Positions 1-11,640 are shown, counted from the first letter of the stretch. The stretch: DNA of 64,000 nt from Cryptomeria japonica (GCF_030272615.1 NC_081414.1:335589427-335653426), one strand, 5' to 3'. A program made the numbers and translations. Notes: a model not told the origin generated them from the letters alone.

Positions 1-591
1 GTTGTGATAGCAATGTTGATAGAAATGCTTGTGTGGAATTGAATGTTGGAATCAATCTCCTCTTCAAAGGTTGAATCCTTGACTTGAATGCAACACCTAG
101 CCTTGAAGGGAGACTTGAGAATGCTCAATGTTGGAAAAGAATGCTTGAATGCTTGATCGCTTGTGCAACTTGAATTTATCCAACTTCAACCTCTCCAACT
201 TTATGCAAATGAGAGGATGAATGCCATTAAATACATGTTAGTAGATTTGATCTTCGTCACAGGTCGACATCAGGGGAGTTTACCGCCCAATCCACAACCA
301 GCAATGCAACCCTAAGAAGCGTCTTGCCCCAAAATAGGGTAGAGACGCCCCTGTCCTGGGAGGACAAGGGCGCCACACCCCTGTCCAAAGGAGGACAGTG
401 GCGCCACGCCCCTGTCCTACCCCTTTCTCTAGGGTAGAGAGTGGATGGGGTGATGCAGAGGCCAAGAAAGAAGTTGTTTATGAGGGCTGAGCAATCTTCA
501 ATCTCCAATTAGGCTAGAGGATTCAATCTCGCGTGCATGAGGACTCTAATGCAATTGAAAAAAATTTGGGTCGTAATTTTATGATACTATA
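1..591 (-). repeat. Truncated LTR of family V (copy A)
   Basis: This stretch matches the right-hand halves of the two V LTRs (roughly 18650-19250 and 24980-25578). Its end ATGATACTATA corresponds to ATGACACTACA in the other copies. The left side is cut by the window edge. In its transcribed (minus) orientation this is the beginning of an LTR, but no family V interior follows at 592, so it is a solo or truncated LTR. A GC-rich block at about 340-425 contains short complementary arms, for example CCCTGTCCT and AGGACAAGGG at 349-370. Confidence 0.75.
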
Positions 592-978
592 GTATCATCA
601 TAGTGGTTGTGTTCTAATTTTGTTACACGACCTTGCAAATACTAAGGTCAGCAACTCAACCATTGTGAGGAAGGTATCAATCCATGATGACATTCCAAAA
701 TTCATTCCCACAGTTTTCTAGCTTGATACATTGTTAGAGCAGTATCCTGGGGGGATGATTCAATTTATGCAGTTCTTGATTACTTTCTTAGGTGGAAGTT
801 TGTGGGACATCTTTGGTACAAATGATCAGCAGAATAGAGCTTGAAGAAGATGGTGCTACGTATCTACCAAATTGATTTGGGGCTCTAGGATTATACTTAG
901 TTTCAGCGTGGCCCGATCTACTAATTGAGGGGTTAAATTGAGATTGCTTGAGGACAAGCAATTTCAAGACAGGCGGAC
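592..978 (+). mobile_element. 3' end of a Ty3/gypsy-like element with polypurine tract
   Basis: No open reading frame survives. The end has the layout commonly found at the 3' end of plant gypsy elements: a sequence reading GAGGACAAGC, then a purine-rich AGGCGGAC, then TGTAATGTCCCC, which opens an LTR. The segment 944-963 is a small hairpin with arms ATTGCTTG and CAAGCAAT. Family knowledge suggests a plus-strand gypsy element, but I see no integrase motif in the remnant. The 5' part of the element is absent because the LTR of family V abuts it at 591. Confidence 0.4.
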
Positions 979-2300
979 TGTAATGTCCCCATTTTACCCA
1001 ATTAACGGATGATGCATCGTTAGCCCATTTTGCCTTGATCCTGAGGGCTAACCAGGAATTTACAAGTGTCAATGAGATAATTGGCCTAGGCAATTCCAAT
1101 TTTACGTCAATCGGAGGTGTTTTGGTAGGGTTTCCAGATACTTACTATTTATAGTAAGTCAATTGTGGCTCAGTGGATAGAAATATTTGAAGCATTTTTG
1201 GATGTCAATATTTTGGTGCATTAATTCTTCATCAATTTTTCCAATTTAATGAGCTATTAATTAATTAGACAATTTAATTGAAAGTTCCTAAAGTTAAATT
1301 AAAATATTTAACTTTAATGTTTAGTTAATGTTAGGACTATTGTTGGAAAAAGAAATATTTAAAGTTCCCTTTAAATGGGAGACATAAGGAGTCAATGTTA
1401 TTTTATTATAGAATTCTTTTATCCCATATTTGTGGTGAATTGTAAAACTTGCCCAAAAGAAGTTATAAAAGGGAGTTTGAAGAGCATTAATGGTATCTTG
1501 GAAATTGTGTATTCTTGGAATTTGGGTATCTGGAGTAATCAGGAGATTTCTTGGCTTTTGAGGATGAAATCTCATAAGTAACATTTCCTACACCTTTGGA
1601 AGATCAGGCTTGGGAAATTGAGATTCTTGGCAATAAAATAAAGTTTGGGGAATTGAATGTTTAAATGGCATGGTTCTCAGTTTGATAGAGTGAAAATACC
1701 AGCAAGGAATAGATGCACGAAAGCATTAGTGTCTAGCAAAAGATTCACAAAACTGTAAAATTATCTAAGTGGTGAGTAACGGCCACAGTAGTAAGTTCCA
1801 CCTAAATCATGGATTAACTTGAAGTTTACACATCTCTGTGGAAATCACGAGTCTTGGTATCTGGTGGACACTACAACTTCTGCGCAAGAGAACACATAGT
1901 GCAGTGTTTGACGTGGGGTTGGCTGAACACATCCATTCAGCATAATTATGGATGTTATTTTGGAGTCGCAGTTGGTATCAAATATTCATGGAAACTTGTA
2001 GCGTGGAGATTAGTGGCGGGTGTTCAAACTGGAAACTCCTACGGTCGAACAGCTAACACAATAAGCTGCCACCCCTACATTAGTCTGACGTCTTGCTTGT
2101 TGTGTGTGGTAACCAGTTCTGGCAGCTACACTTTGGGTTGAATTCGCTAAGGGGTTGGGCATTTGATTACATATTGGGTGAGTCGTGTCTTCAGTGTTGA
2201 TGTGGAGGACGACTATGCAAGGAAGAGTTGGAACGCACTTATTTGTTGACCTCTTCATTGATGTGTTTGAACCTGATTGTTAGTTGTTGTTTGATGGCAT
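979..2300 (+). repeat. Probable 3' LTR; right end not determined
   Basis: The LTR begins TGTAATGTCCCC directly after a purine tract. A possible TATA-like sequence lies near 1145 (TATTTATAG). There is no second copy in the window, so the right boundary is a guess. The interval contains no recognisable coding sequence. Confidence 0.35.
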
Positions 2301-3339
2301 GAGAATGAGCTTTCCTAGATAATGTGACAACCCTCTGTGAAGTGAGAGTAAGCAATGGTACCTTGTCTAAGGTTCAACACCTATGATCTATTTCTTAAAT
2401 GTCTCTCTAAGTAGTATGTTATCATAACTATCTTGTTGTATGGTTCCCACTATCTTGTGTTTTATATTATGTTTGTGGAGAAATTGTGCATTCCTAAAAA
2501 CTAAAATAACAGCAAATATTGGAAGTTGAATAAGAGTTCAAAATGCATGAAAACTATTCATTATTATGTCATTGGACTTATGTTAACCAGTAGTTAGATA
2601 CATGTCAATTGTTTGACAAAATTCCTTAGTGTGTTGGAAAGGAACTTGAGCACATATAGCGTTGTCCATTATAGCTTCCCTATTTTAATTTCTCCAGATC
2701 ATTTAGGAAATGTTGTAGTTTGATGGCAATCTCTCTATCATTATATACCAAGGGAGTGGAAACTTCTATAATCCTAGAGCTAGTGGCATCAATGATAATG
2801 GATGGTAATATTGTAATATTATTCTTTGTTGATCACCTATCAAACATGGTATAAATAATAGAGAAATTAGTAGAATTATAATTTATAATGATTCTCGTAT
2901 TTTTAAATATATATCAATCCATTAATCCATGTAGGAAAAACTAGGACACTTAAGCCATCTTACAATGGTGTCAATAATTATCTTGTCTCATCTAGTACTA
3001 TTTTTTATTCACATAACTTTTCTTATTATTCTTTTTGTTTCTCTTCTTGTAGCTTCTATTTAGGTTCATCCATTGTTAGTTCATTTGCACCATGGATATC
3101 TCTATATAGATTTACTTCTTGTTTTCTCTAATCAAACTTATCCTTGGAGACCAACTAATCTTATTGAAGTGCAATTCGCTTTTTCTTGCATCCAAATCAA
3201 CTTCTTCTCCTTAAGTTGTTTCATTATCCATAATAGTGTATTAAATTATTTTTTCTTGTTTACATTGCTCTACACCCTAATTCGATTGGGCCCACTATTT
3301 CTTTATTTAATCTGACAACCTACCTATGTTCCATAGTAA
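2301..3339. other. No gene seen
   Basis: AT-rich DNA with many stop codons in all frames and no motif, repeat or splice pair I could support. The pyrimidine-rich part from about 3000 to 3300 gives a hydrophobic chance frame only. Confidence 0.6.
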
Positions 3340-3344
3340 AGGAT
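3340..3344. other. Putative target-site duplication of L1 (AGGAT), left copy
   Basis: AGGAT lies here and directly after the right LTR at 17200-17204. On the left three extra bases (AGA, 3345-3347) separate it from the first TG of the LTR, so the true LTR boundary may be three bases further out or the duplication slightly altered. Confidence 0.55.
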
Positions 3345-3347
3345 AGA

Positions 3348-4488
3348 TGGACTTGAAAAGCACTAAGAGGGGGGGTGAATTAGTGACACCAAAAATAAAA
3401 CTACTTCAAACACTAAATGGTAGATGAACTTAACAAAGCTTTTAAACACAATGCATGCAATCCAAAATGATATAACAGCATCCACAAAAAGTAAATAATC
3501 CACCATAACATAAGTGTTTGTACGTGGAAATCCCAAATAGGTAAAAACCACGGTGAGATAGAACTCACGAGTTAACTATATGTTGTAATAGATAACTAAC
3601 CGGTTAAGGTCTACAAAGTGCTTTGCTAGGAGCGAATCTTGTTAGAGATCCCAAAACTTGATTAGAATCTTATACCCTGTTAAAGGTAGTACCCTGTTAG
3701 GAGTAACCTCGGTGGAGGTTTTCTGAATCCAAACTAATGGATCGCCCTATTAAAGGATTTATACATTGAAGCTTGTTAGAGCTTACCCGGTTAGGGGATT
3801 TGATTCTACTGTAATGGTTAGAAAACAACAAAAATGGTTTGATCTGTTCTGAGTAGCACAATACTTGCTTAATCAGATCCTTCTAAACATATTCAATACC
3901 GCTCTTCTGCATACTCTGCAACTTGACTCTTTTTTCTTTCGCACATAACATAACACTTTTCACTATATCAAATAATTCATTGCAATGTCAATATATAGAC
4001 CTTATGATTTCATGTCGGCCCTAAGAAATAATAACACAATTTCCTATGTGTGGTGTATCTGGACAAGTGATCATAACTCATCACAAAAATTGCCGCCAAG
4101 TAGTCGGTGCAAGTAACTCGTCACGAAATGTGGTAACTCATCACAAAATGTGGTAACTCATCACAAAATTACCAAATACCGGTTGGAATAATAAAATACC
4201 AGTTTGAATAAAACATATGAACCATTGTCCTTAAATCTCCGCTTGATCTCCATCGTGATCTTCATCTTGATGTTGACTTAGTATAATCACAGACTGTCTC
4301 TTATGCACGTACCAGTTAACACAAAGTACCGGTTAGAGATAAACCTCTTAGTATAACCTCTAACATACCAACTGACAGAGTAAACAGTTGAAGTTACACC
4401 GGTAGTCAATATAATCATATGTGTGTGTGAGAGTGTTTCATCAATGACAACAAATAATAAATACATTATAATCATCATCAAGCCAACA
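3348..4488 (-). repeat. L1 3' LTR
   Basis: In transcription order it begins TGTTGGC, carries a TATA-like CTATATAT at about 3991-3998, then the block CACCGTGGTTTTTACC also seen in other Copia LTRs here, then GATTCACCCCCCCTCTTAG, and ends CAAGTCCA. By eye it differs from the right LTR at about 23 of the first 590 positions, near 4 percent, mostly transitions. Confidence 0.85.
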
Positions 4489-4506
4489 ATCTCCCCCTTT
4501 GGAATT
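4489..4506 (-). promoter_or_regulatory. L1 polypurine tract
   Basis: On the minus strand this reads CCAAAGGGGGAGAT directly before the LTR start TGTTGGC, the same as the tract of element C at 12531-12545. It would prime plus-strand DNA synthesis and fixes the orientation of L1. Confidence 0.8.
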
Positions 4507-4988
4507 GATGGCAACACTTAGAAAATTTTACAGTAATACTGCTAAGTGTGCATACAGAAAAAATTTACACATTTACTCATGCCCCCCCTTAATGCATACA
4601 TAATACAAAATTTTCAAAAACACACATACATATTTCTACTCCCCCTTTGACAACAATTCCAAATTGAAAAAGTAAAATATATATATATATATATATAGAA
4701 AATTTGTATCAAAATGTTCAGCATATACAACAATAACTTAAAATTTCATGCATTATCTAATCTCATAAAAATATCATTGTATCTCTTCTTCATCTGTGAC
4801 AAAGCATTTTCCCATGATTCCAATATGTTCTCAATATACTCAAATGTAGACATCAGTTGTGAATGAAATTCTTCCATTGAGTCCAGTATGTAGGTTTCAT
4901 GGGTGGCAAGAATAGCTTATGTATTGGACTGGGCTCTCTAAAGTATGTCTACCTGTGATGGGAGATGAATTTTGAGTTCTTTAAGAGA

Positions 4989-6040
4989 TCAGAGTCTCTT
5001 TGCCTTCTCATTATCATAGATGTCCAGTTTGTTATGCAAATCATCTACAGATTTGCTAAAGGCAAGTATAGAGTCTTGGAGTGGGACATATGCCTTGCAT
5101 ATCCTTTCCAGTTCTGGCTCTATTTCAATTTGTCTATTAGAAATTTCAGAATAAAAGAAAGTAACATTGGAGGTAGAGGCAAGATACTTTCCTCCCATTT
5201 CAATAGCTTTACTCAGCAAACTTTAATTGTGTGATAGAGCCATTTTGCCACTATCAATATCCTTTGCCAATTTTTCTCCGTATTTCTTCTTGTGACTCTT
5301 TTCAGCATATAGTTGAGCAAAATCTTCTAGTGACTTGATTTGATTATATGCATTTGCAACTAACTGACCAAGTTTGCTAATAGGTGTAGATAGACGTGTT
5401 GTAGATGTTGTCTATAGCAGACCAGATAAAATATCTACTACAGTCTGAATTGTTTCAGCTTCAACCCTTTGTTCTTTCAATCTCTTCTTATGTGCTTTAG
5501 ATTGCATGACATTTGCAATCTTAATATTTTTTTATGCACTCAAATTGTTCATATCAATAGGTCCTCAGATACTTAGAGAATCATCATCATCTTCATCAAT
5601 CTGTTTTTTCTTTGTCGATTCAGAGGATACAACTTTAATGATTGCTTTCTCTGTATTATTCTTCGTTTCCTTTTCAGAGGACTCTGTGACAACAATTTCA
5701 GAAGGTTCCTTTTGAATAACTTGAATGACCAATGGAGATTGGGGTTTCTCCAGTTGTTTTGTTGCCGCTGGATTGTCCACTTTTAGTTGAGTTGTCAGTT
5801 GCTCAACTAAGGTAACATGTACATTAGCATTTGCAAGAAGCTCCATATCTGGTGTAGTGTTGTCTCTAGATAGGTCAATTGTGCCTGAACATCATCAACA
5901 ACATGAATAATGGAATCATCCTTTTCCTTGAGAGGATAGACCTCATCAGGTTGAATAATCTCTTCTTCATCCATTTTTGATTGATTAACATCATCAACAA
6001 CATTATCCTCATTCATAGAGGATTGGATGAGTTCTTCCAT
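4989..6040 (-). pseudogene. L1 unknown protein, C-terminal coiled-coil part
   Basis: Three overlapping frames (6040-5807, 5846-5565 and 5219-4989) appear to be pieces of one gene broken by frameshifts and stops. The first is acidic and includes QSSMNEDNVVDDVNQSKMDE. The second is rich in Lys, Glu and Ser and ends in an Asp run. The last has heptad-like leucine and isoleucine spacing. The final piece has the same position and character as the 140-residue coiled coil of L2 at 40525-40944. I know no named domain for it. It follows the better preserved part at 6146-6710, so this is the end of the second coding region of L1. Bases 4507-4988, to the polypurine tract, hold no gene. Confidence 0.5.
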
Positions 6041-6145
6041 TTTTTTTATTTCATAGGCTATTTGATGGGTCTTTGTTTCAACAATTTCCTTCTTTCCACT
6101 AAGTAGCTTTAGTCTTCTTTCTTTGAATGTAAACTAAGATTTGTA

Positions 6146-6710
6146 TCAAGCAACTAAGGCACTAATATCATCTTTAGAAAATTCAGAGAAATATTGTACA
6201 AATACCTCATCAATGATTTCTTTTTCTAATTTAATAGTTTCCTCCCATTTATTCAAAAGAATAGTATACAAAGTATTTGAGATATCCTTTTCTAGTTCAT
6301 GTGGATATCTACTGTAATTACACAGATGAGTGATTACCAATTGAATCAGATGCTCTTTCTCATTTTCAGTGAAGGAATCAAAATGCTCTTTTGCATTGTC
6401 AAACCTATTCCTCCCTAGTGTCTTCATTATTCTTTCAAAATGGGTTTTTGGCTTGAAAGAAGCTATATCAATAGGCACAATTGCCTTTGGCACTTCCTTA
6501 ACCTTCTTGGATATTCTGTCGGTTGTTTTTGCCTTCTTTGGTTCTTCATCAGAATCTGTTCCCTCAGACTCTGGTTGCAAAATTAAATTTTTTCCTCTCT
6601 TCTTTGTCTCCTTCTTAACATATACTTTGGGTTCCAGTTCATTTTTGGTTAGGACACTCTGGGTAACCCTAGTACTCTTTTTTGCTAGAGATGCTTTATC
6701 ATATTTTTAA
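6146..6710 (-). pseudogene. L1 unknown charged protein, central part
   Basis: An open frame of about 188 codons has no clear start. The Met at 6580 is internal, because the related frame stays open to about 6710. It begins with a Lys and Arg rich stretch including SKKVKEVPK, then a predicted helical domain containing LGRNRFDNAKEHFDSFTENE and KDISNTLYTILLNKWEETIK. This helical part aligns by eye with L2 at about 39280-39600 (LSEITKDGKLKNINKMYNTL, SADDKESIENSVILHL, IPNDLYRRLEARIL). The order basic tract, then helical domain, then acidic tail, then coiled coil is the same in both. Function is unknown. Conservation between two separate elements argues that it was a real protein and not chance. 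Confidence 0.55.
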
Positions 6711-7211
6711 TTCTTTCCTCTTGCACTTTTAATAGGTGCAATATTGATTTGTGCAGGTGCATTTTGGACTGCCACAATGTCCAATTTTGCCTTCTTTTTT
6801 TCTTTAGTTTATGCTAATAGGGTATAAGCATAACCAATCAGTAGATCATAGTTTACCTCATAACTCATGTCTTCCATTTCTTCCTCTTGGCTCAATTTCT
6901 TGCATCAAGCAAAAGTCAGTGGTAACAGTGAAGATTGTGTCTTTTTCAAAGTGTTTTACCACTTCTTCTGATAGTCTCATTTTCATACTCATCTTCTTTT
7001 GAAACACATTGAAATACTTATTCATGGTAGCAAGGAAAGTATTCTTTACAACCTTGATACTATTCTTAATTTGTATCGAAACTCGTGAGTCCTTTGACCA
7101 CTCATTGTCTCAAATTCCTACTAGAAATTTTTGAAAATAAAAGAATAATCCAACCAATAACTAACCATACTTGAATTTTTCACTACTATCCTTTTTGATT
7201 GATTGCAAATT
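6711..7211 (-). pseudogene. L1 second coding region, degraded middle
   Basis: Short minus-strand frames with several stops link the pieces at 7212-7565 and 6146-6710. One fragment, MSMKMRLSEEVVKHFEKDTI (about 6990-6930), is plausible protein. The rest is too broken to describe. Confidence 0.35.
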
Positions 7212-7650
7212 TTATAATAATTGCCTTTTGATGGCTTCACAGATATCATAATTTGCATTATCAACAATCATTTTGTGAGCAATATGAATTGTTGTAGATG
7301 GAACACTATTAAGTCTACTAGAGTAAAATACTCGATAACCTATTACCATTGCTACTAGTTTCATTGCAGGGTCTCTAATATTGTTGATAGAAAGGGCACA
7401 CTTATCAAAAGTAGAACTAGTTAAGTTGAAAAGAGTATCCTTAGAAATTCTCCTTAATTCAGGTACTTCACCGGTTGAGAAATAGACAGTCACAGCCTGA
7501 ATGGCTTCCTTTGTAATTGTGTGAGTTCTTTCTAAATACATGTTTTTTGCATGAACTCGACTCAAAATGATTCTGATATGTACTTCTTTGAAATATTAAA
7601 GAAAATAGGCAGTATTATGAAAAACTTTCTCAAAAACCCTAGCATACTTT
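7212..7650 (-). pseudogene. L1 unknown protein, N-terminal half (left of C insertion)
   Basis: The frame from 7565 to 7212 encodes 117 residues including LFNLTSSTFDKCALSINNIR and GYRVFYSSRLNSVPSTTIHI, ending in EAIKRQLL. Codons upstream continue to 7650, where element C has been inserted, and resume at 14042 on the other side. I do not recognise the domain. Plant non-autonomous retroelements often carry large unclassified proteins of this kind, but I cannot match this one to a named family. One or two in-frame stops precede the Met, so the start is uncertain. Confidence 0.5.
7646..7650. other. Target-site duplication of element C (ACTTT), left copy
   Basis: ACTTT directly precedes the first LTR base at 7651 and is repeated at 14037-14041 directly after the last LTR base. 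Five bases is the usual Copia duplication length. Confidence 0.95.
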
Positions 7651-9146
7651 TGTTGGCATTATGTGAACCGGTATGAGGACATGATGACATTGTATGTTGT
7701 CATTGATGTCAATATGCTGAAGAAGAGAGAATTGGTATGTTACTAAGAACCGATATATGTGAGAACCGGCATAACATTGTGAACCGGTATATGTGCCAAA
7801 GTGAAGTGGTGTGTTTGTTCAAGGTGAACTGGCATGTTGCTATGGGAACCGGTACATGGAAGCTTTGTATGACTACCGGTTGGTAGTATCAACTTCAGGG
7901 TTTTCGGTTGAAGTGCTTCAAGCCTGTGTGACTCAACCAATAACTTTGTGTGATGAGTTATCATTGTAACGAAGAACAGATCATGTTGCCACATCATCCT
8001 TGTGCATGTGAAGGATCTTGCATGAAGGAGATTGTTCCTATCTACCTTAGGAATGTGCGAAGTCTGTAAATGGTGAAAACGTGTGATGGGTTATCAGCCA
8101 CCATGAAAGCGGTGGAAAATGAACGATGGAGAACATCTTGAGATCAGTTCAAGACTGTTGCATTTAATACAATGTACTCAATAATCAGGATTGAACCGTT
8201 TGAATTGCTTAACCTAACAGGTTTAGGGTTTAGGGTTTATGCTACCGACCTATCTGTTTCCTATAAGGTCGATGTTGTGTTTCTTTCTGAGGTTGTTGGA
8301 AAAATTTGTGTGTGTGTATCCAAGTGAAGAGATACATGATTCTTTCCAGACCAGAGGAGAGAAGTGATACCTGTAGATCGTAAGTGCAGAAGGTGAAGAG
8401 GAGCTAAAGTGGATCTGCATTGGCATTGAGTGTTGTTACTAGATCATTGTAATACCTTTTGATCTCTAACCACTTCAATAGTTGGGAAATCCCTTAACAG
8501 GGTAGCTTTAATTGGTTTACTATAAATCCTTTGACAGGGTGACTCAAAACCATTGAGCTCTTGAAATCCTCTAACAAGATAACCTTTAACAGGGTTTAAC
8601 CCTTAACCGGGTATTCTAGCCATCCCTTAACCGGGTGATCCCTAATAGGATCGGTTCCTAACAGAACCTATTGTATCAGTCTTTAACTGGACAACGCTCG
8701 TAATAGAGCGTACTTTGAAAGAGTTCAAAAACAGCTTGTGGGTATTCATCCCCACCGTGGTTTTTCCCAATTGGATTTCCACGTGAAAAATCTGTGTCAT
8801 GTGTGGTGTTATTCATGTGATGGTTTAAGTGATTTGTGTCTGAAGGTAAATCATGTTGATCTAACTATTTATATATTTTGATGATAGATTACCTGTTCAT
8901 GCACTAGGGTGAAATGGAAATGAAGTATTAGATTGTATGAAAAGATAAGTGTCAACCGGTTTATGCTTATCTCAGTTATTCTGGGTTTTGTCAGTTGTAC
9001 TCTGTTTAAGACCGATGTTACTGTTTGTCTGCCAAAGCACAATGTCTGCTAACAAACTGGTTTTAGGAATGTGTTTTTGTCTATACTGATTCACCCCCCC
9101 CCTCTCAGTATTGGTTTGGTACTATCCATTCAGCATTGAGTTATCA
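7651..9146 (+). repeat. Element C 5' LTR
   Basis: 1496 bp, starting TGTTGGCATT and ending GAGTTATCA. Two and a half copies of the plant telomere unit TTTAGGG lie at 8222-8238, about 23 bp before a TATA-like CTATAAGG at 8261-8268. The block CACCGTGGTTTTTCCC near 8751 and GATTCACCCCCCCCCTCTCAG near 9089 are shared with the L1 and L2 LTRs. By eye about 42 of the first 550 positions differ from the 3' LTR (7-8 percent), mainly transitions. Confidence 0.95.
8222..8268 (+). promoter_or_regulatory. Telo-box-like repeat and TATA box in C 5' LTR
   Basis: TTTAGGG twice plus TTT (8222-8238), then CTATAAGG at 8261-8268. The same pair is kept in the 3' LTR at 13117-13161. Telo-boxes are known promoter elements of plant genes active in dividing cells; a promoter role here is inferred from spacing and from conservation between the LTRs. 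Confidence 0.55.
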
Positions 9147-9148
9147 AT

Positions 9149-9160
9149 TGGTATCAGAGC
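9149..9160 (+). promoter_or_regulatory. Element C primer-binding site
   Basis: TGGTATCAGAGC, two bases after the LTR, complementary to the 3' end of plant initiator Met tRNA. It would prime minus-strand DNA synthesis. Confidence 0.95.
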
Positions 9161-9217
9161 ATCCTCCAGGTCCTCTGTGTTATAAGCTTAACCGCTTGAG
9201 GAAAAGATCCTAGTCTA

Positions 9218-10108
9218 ATGATGAAGAGGGAAGGTCCAAAGTTCAACAGAGATAATTTCAATATATGGAAAGACAAAATGAAGATATACATAAGAAGCAT
9301 GGGTGCTCAACACTGGAGCTATGTTGAGAATGCTTATGTTTCCCCTACTGGTACTCTCACCGATGACCAAAAGAGAGAGATTCAGGAGAATGGGCAAGTC
9401 ATGGAAGCCCTAATTAGTAGTTTATCTGACATTGAGTTTATTGATGTCCAAGGCAAAGTAAATCTCAAAGAATTATGGGATACTCTTGAAAATATCTATG
9501 GCGGTGATGAGCATGTAAAACAAGCTAAGGAAGAAAGCCTTAGAGGGAAGTTTGAAGACATGCAGATGGTTGAAGGTGAGACCATTCAATAGTATGGAAT
9601 AAGAATCAAAACTGTTGTCGGAGATATCAAGAGTACAGGTGGTAAAATGGAAGATTCCATTGTGGTAAGAAAAGTTCTGAGATCCTTATTACCGGTCTAT
9701 GCAATAAGGGTTACTGCTATTCAAGAGTTGAGATCAATAGACAAGACTAAGGTATCCCTAGACTCCATCATTGCAAAGTTGATAGCCTATGAGCTAAATG
9801 TTTTGATGGCAGTGTTCAAAATACTGAATCAGCTTTTAAAGCTTCTACTGTACCATCCAGAATAGGAAAAGAAGCAAGCACCAGTGGTGAACCAAGATAG
9901 AGCAGAGAAATGGATGATGAGGATATTCTGATGGAATTTGAAGCTCTTCTTGCCAGGAAACTTCCTAAAGGAACCGGTAAATATAGAGTTAAACTCCCTT
10001 TGAAATGCTTTTCTTGTAACCGGATAGAACATATTGCTGTAAATTGTCTTAAGGGTGACAACAAGGACAAACCAAAAATGTTCAAGAAATTCAAAGGAGG
10101 AAACCAAA
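9218..10108 (+). pseudogene. Element C gag (nucleocapsid with one zinc knuckle)
   Basis: The first ATG after the primer site opens a frame typical of Copia gag: PKFNRDNFNIWKDKMKIYI near the N terminus, then ELWDTLENIYGGDEHVKQAK. It would form the particle that packages element RNA. An in-frame TAG at 9590 (from CAG, in ETIQ-YGIRIKT) interrupts it; the same frame reopens to 9865. A frameshift near 9800 moves the rest to the frame used by protease and integrase. The knuckle CFSCNRIEHIAVNC (C-x2-C-x4-H-x4-C) is at about 10009-10050, so all four ligands are kept. Confidence 0.85.
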
Positions 10109-10463
10109 GAAACTATTTTGTGGCAGTTGATGAAGGAGTCATGGATGAGGAATTAGAAGATGAAGAAAATGAAGATATTATGTTTGTTGTTGTCAAGGTA
10201 GATGTGTCAGACAAGAAGGCTCTTGTCTCCTGCTTTGATAATTCCAATGAGTGGATTATTGACAATGGTTGTTCTCACCATATGACTGGTGACCGGAGTA
10301 AGTTTCTATCCTTGGAAGAGTATGATGGTGGTGTGGTTCACTTTGGTAATGATGCACCATGTATGGTAAAAGACGGAGGGTCCATCTCTCTAAATCGAAA
10401 GAGTAGTGCTGACAATGTGTATTGGGTTGACGGTCTCAGACACAACCTTTTGAGTGTTGCCTA
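10109..10463 (+). pseudogene. Element C protease
   Basis: This continues in frame with the knuckle. The active-site region reads WIIDNGCSHHMTGD at about 10252-10293; family members have D-S-G, so the middle residue is changed to Asn. Further family features are CMVKDGGSISL and DNVYWVDGLRHNLLSV before a TAG that replaces a Gln codon at 10462-10464. It would cleave the gag-pol polyprotein. The stop and the altered triad make it inactive by inference. Confidence 0.8.
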
Positions 10464-10464
10464 G

Positions 10465-11640
10465 CTGAATGATAGTGGTCTCACTCTGGAATTCAAGAAT
10501 GGAGTGTGCAGAATCAAAGGAAAGAATGGTGAATTGGTGGCCACTGGCATGCAGACCAAAGGTAGCCTATTTCAGTTGAATGCAAATATCAATACATGTC
10601 TTATAGCCAAGTTCGATGACAGCTGGATATGGCATAGGAAACTCTGCCATGTAAACTTTGATAACATTGTGAAGGCCAGTAAGATCAAGGTAGTTAGAGG
10701 GTTGTCGGTGCTAAGCAAACCGAAAAATACCTTGTGCAGAGAGTGCCAACTAGGGAAGATGTCTTCCTCAACCTTTAAAGGTAAACCTTTCATTGCTGAC
10801 AATTTACTTGATCTTGTGCATACTGATTTGTGTGGTCCAATGAAAACTAGGAGTGTGCAGGGTGATAGGTACTTCATGATTCTCACTGATGACTACTCAA
10901 GAATGATGTGGGTCACATTCTTGAAAGATACGTCTGAAGCTTTTGGAAAGTTCAAATATTTCAAAGCATTAGTGGAGAAGTAAAGCGGTAAAAGGATCAA
11001 CTGCCTTAGAACTGATCAAGGAGGGTAATTCACTTCCAGTGAATTCAACAAGTACTGTGAAGAACATGGCATCAACAAGAAACTGTCTGCCCCTCGGACT
11101 CCATAGTAGAATGGCCTAGTAGAGAGGAATAACCGGATTGTGGTTGAAGCAGCAAGAACAATGTTGATCCAAGGAAAGGTTGCTCACACCTTTTGGAGAG
11201 AAGCGATGAGCATTGTAGTCTACACAATGAACCAGGTACTCATCAAGAAAGGTAAGGATAAAACTCCTTATGAGTACTAGACCGGTAAGACACCTGTGGT
11301 TAGCTACTTTAGAGTGTTTGGTAGCAAATGTTACATCAAGAGGAGCGAACACTAGAGAAAATTTGATGCGAAATGTGATGAGGGAATATTCCTAGGGTAT
11401 TCCACCAAGAGCAAAGCTCTCAAGTGTTTCAATAATAGGACTCAGAGAATTATTGAAAGCATCAATGTGAGAGTTGATGAAACCTCTGAGAAAACTAAGA
11501 AAACCGGCAATGAGCAAGTGGTAAATGAACCGGTTGTAACCTTCTGGGAACTGATTGCCAGTCAACCAAGTACCAGTAACAGTGTTCCTACACCGATAGA
11601 TGTAGATGTTGATACTGATGGAGATGAGGATGAATAAGAA
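10465..11640 (+). pseudogene. Element C integrase
   Basis: The same frame as protease continues. The zinc-binding part has WHRKLCHVNFDNI and CRECQLGKM (H-H-C-C). The catalytic core shows all three acidic residues in context: HTDLCGPM, LRTDQGG and NGLVERNNR. After it come IFLGYSTKSKALKCFN and a long acidic linker. At least seven in-frame stops occur (for example 10981, 11026, a TAG pair near 11104, 11278 and 11353), and most fall where family members have Gln. The enzyme would insert the cDNA into the genome. This copy cannot make it. Confidence 0.85.

Noticed and set aside
257-508. 83-codon minus-strand frame in the copy A LTR
   Set aside because: It is reading through the GC-rich LTR repeats; the same place in other V LTRs has no matching open frame.
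1854-2258. Frames on both strands in the gypsy LTR candidate
   Set aside because: Overlapping opposite frames of similar length in an LTR-like stretch, with no motif in either.
3061-3315. 80-codon Leu, Phe and Ile rich frame
   Set aside because: Chance hydrophobic frame in pyrimidine-rich DNA; no supporting feature.
10572-10886. Minus-strand 104-codon frame opposite element C integrase
   Set aside because: A shadow of the integrase coding strand; the plus-strand frame carries the conserved motifs.
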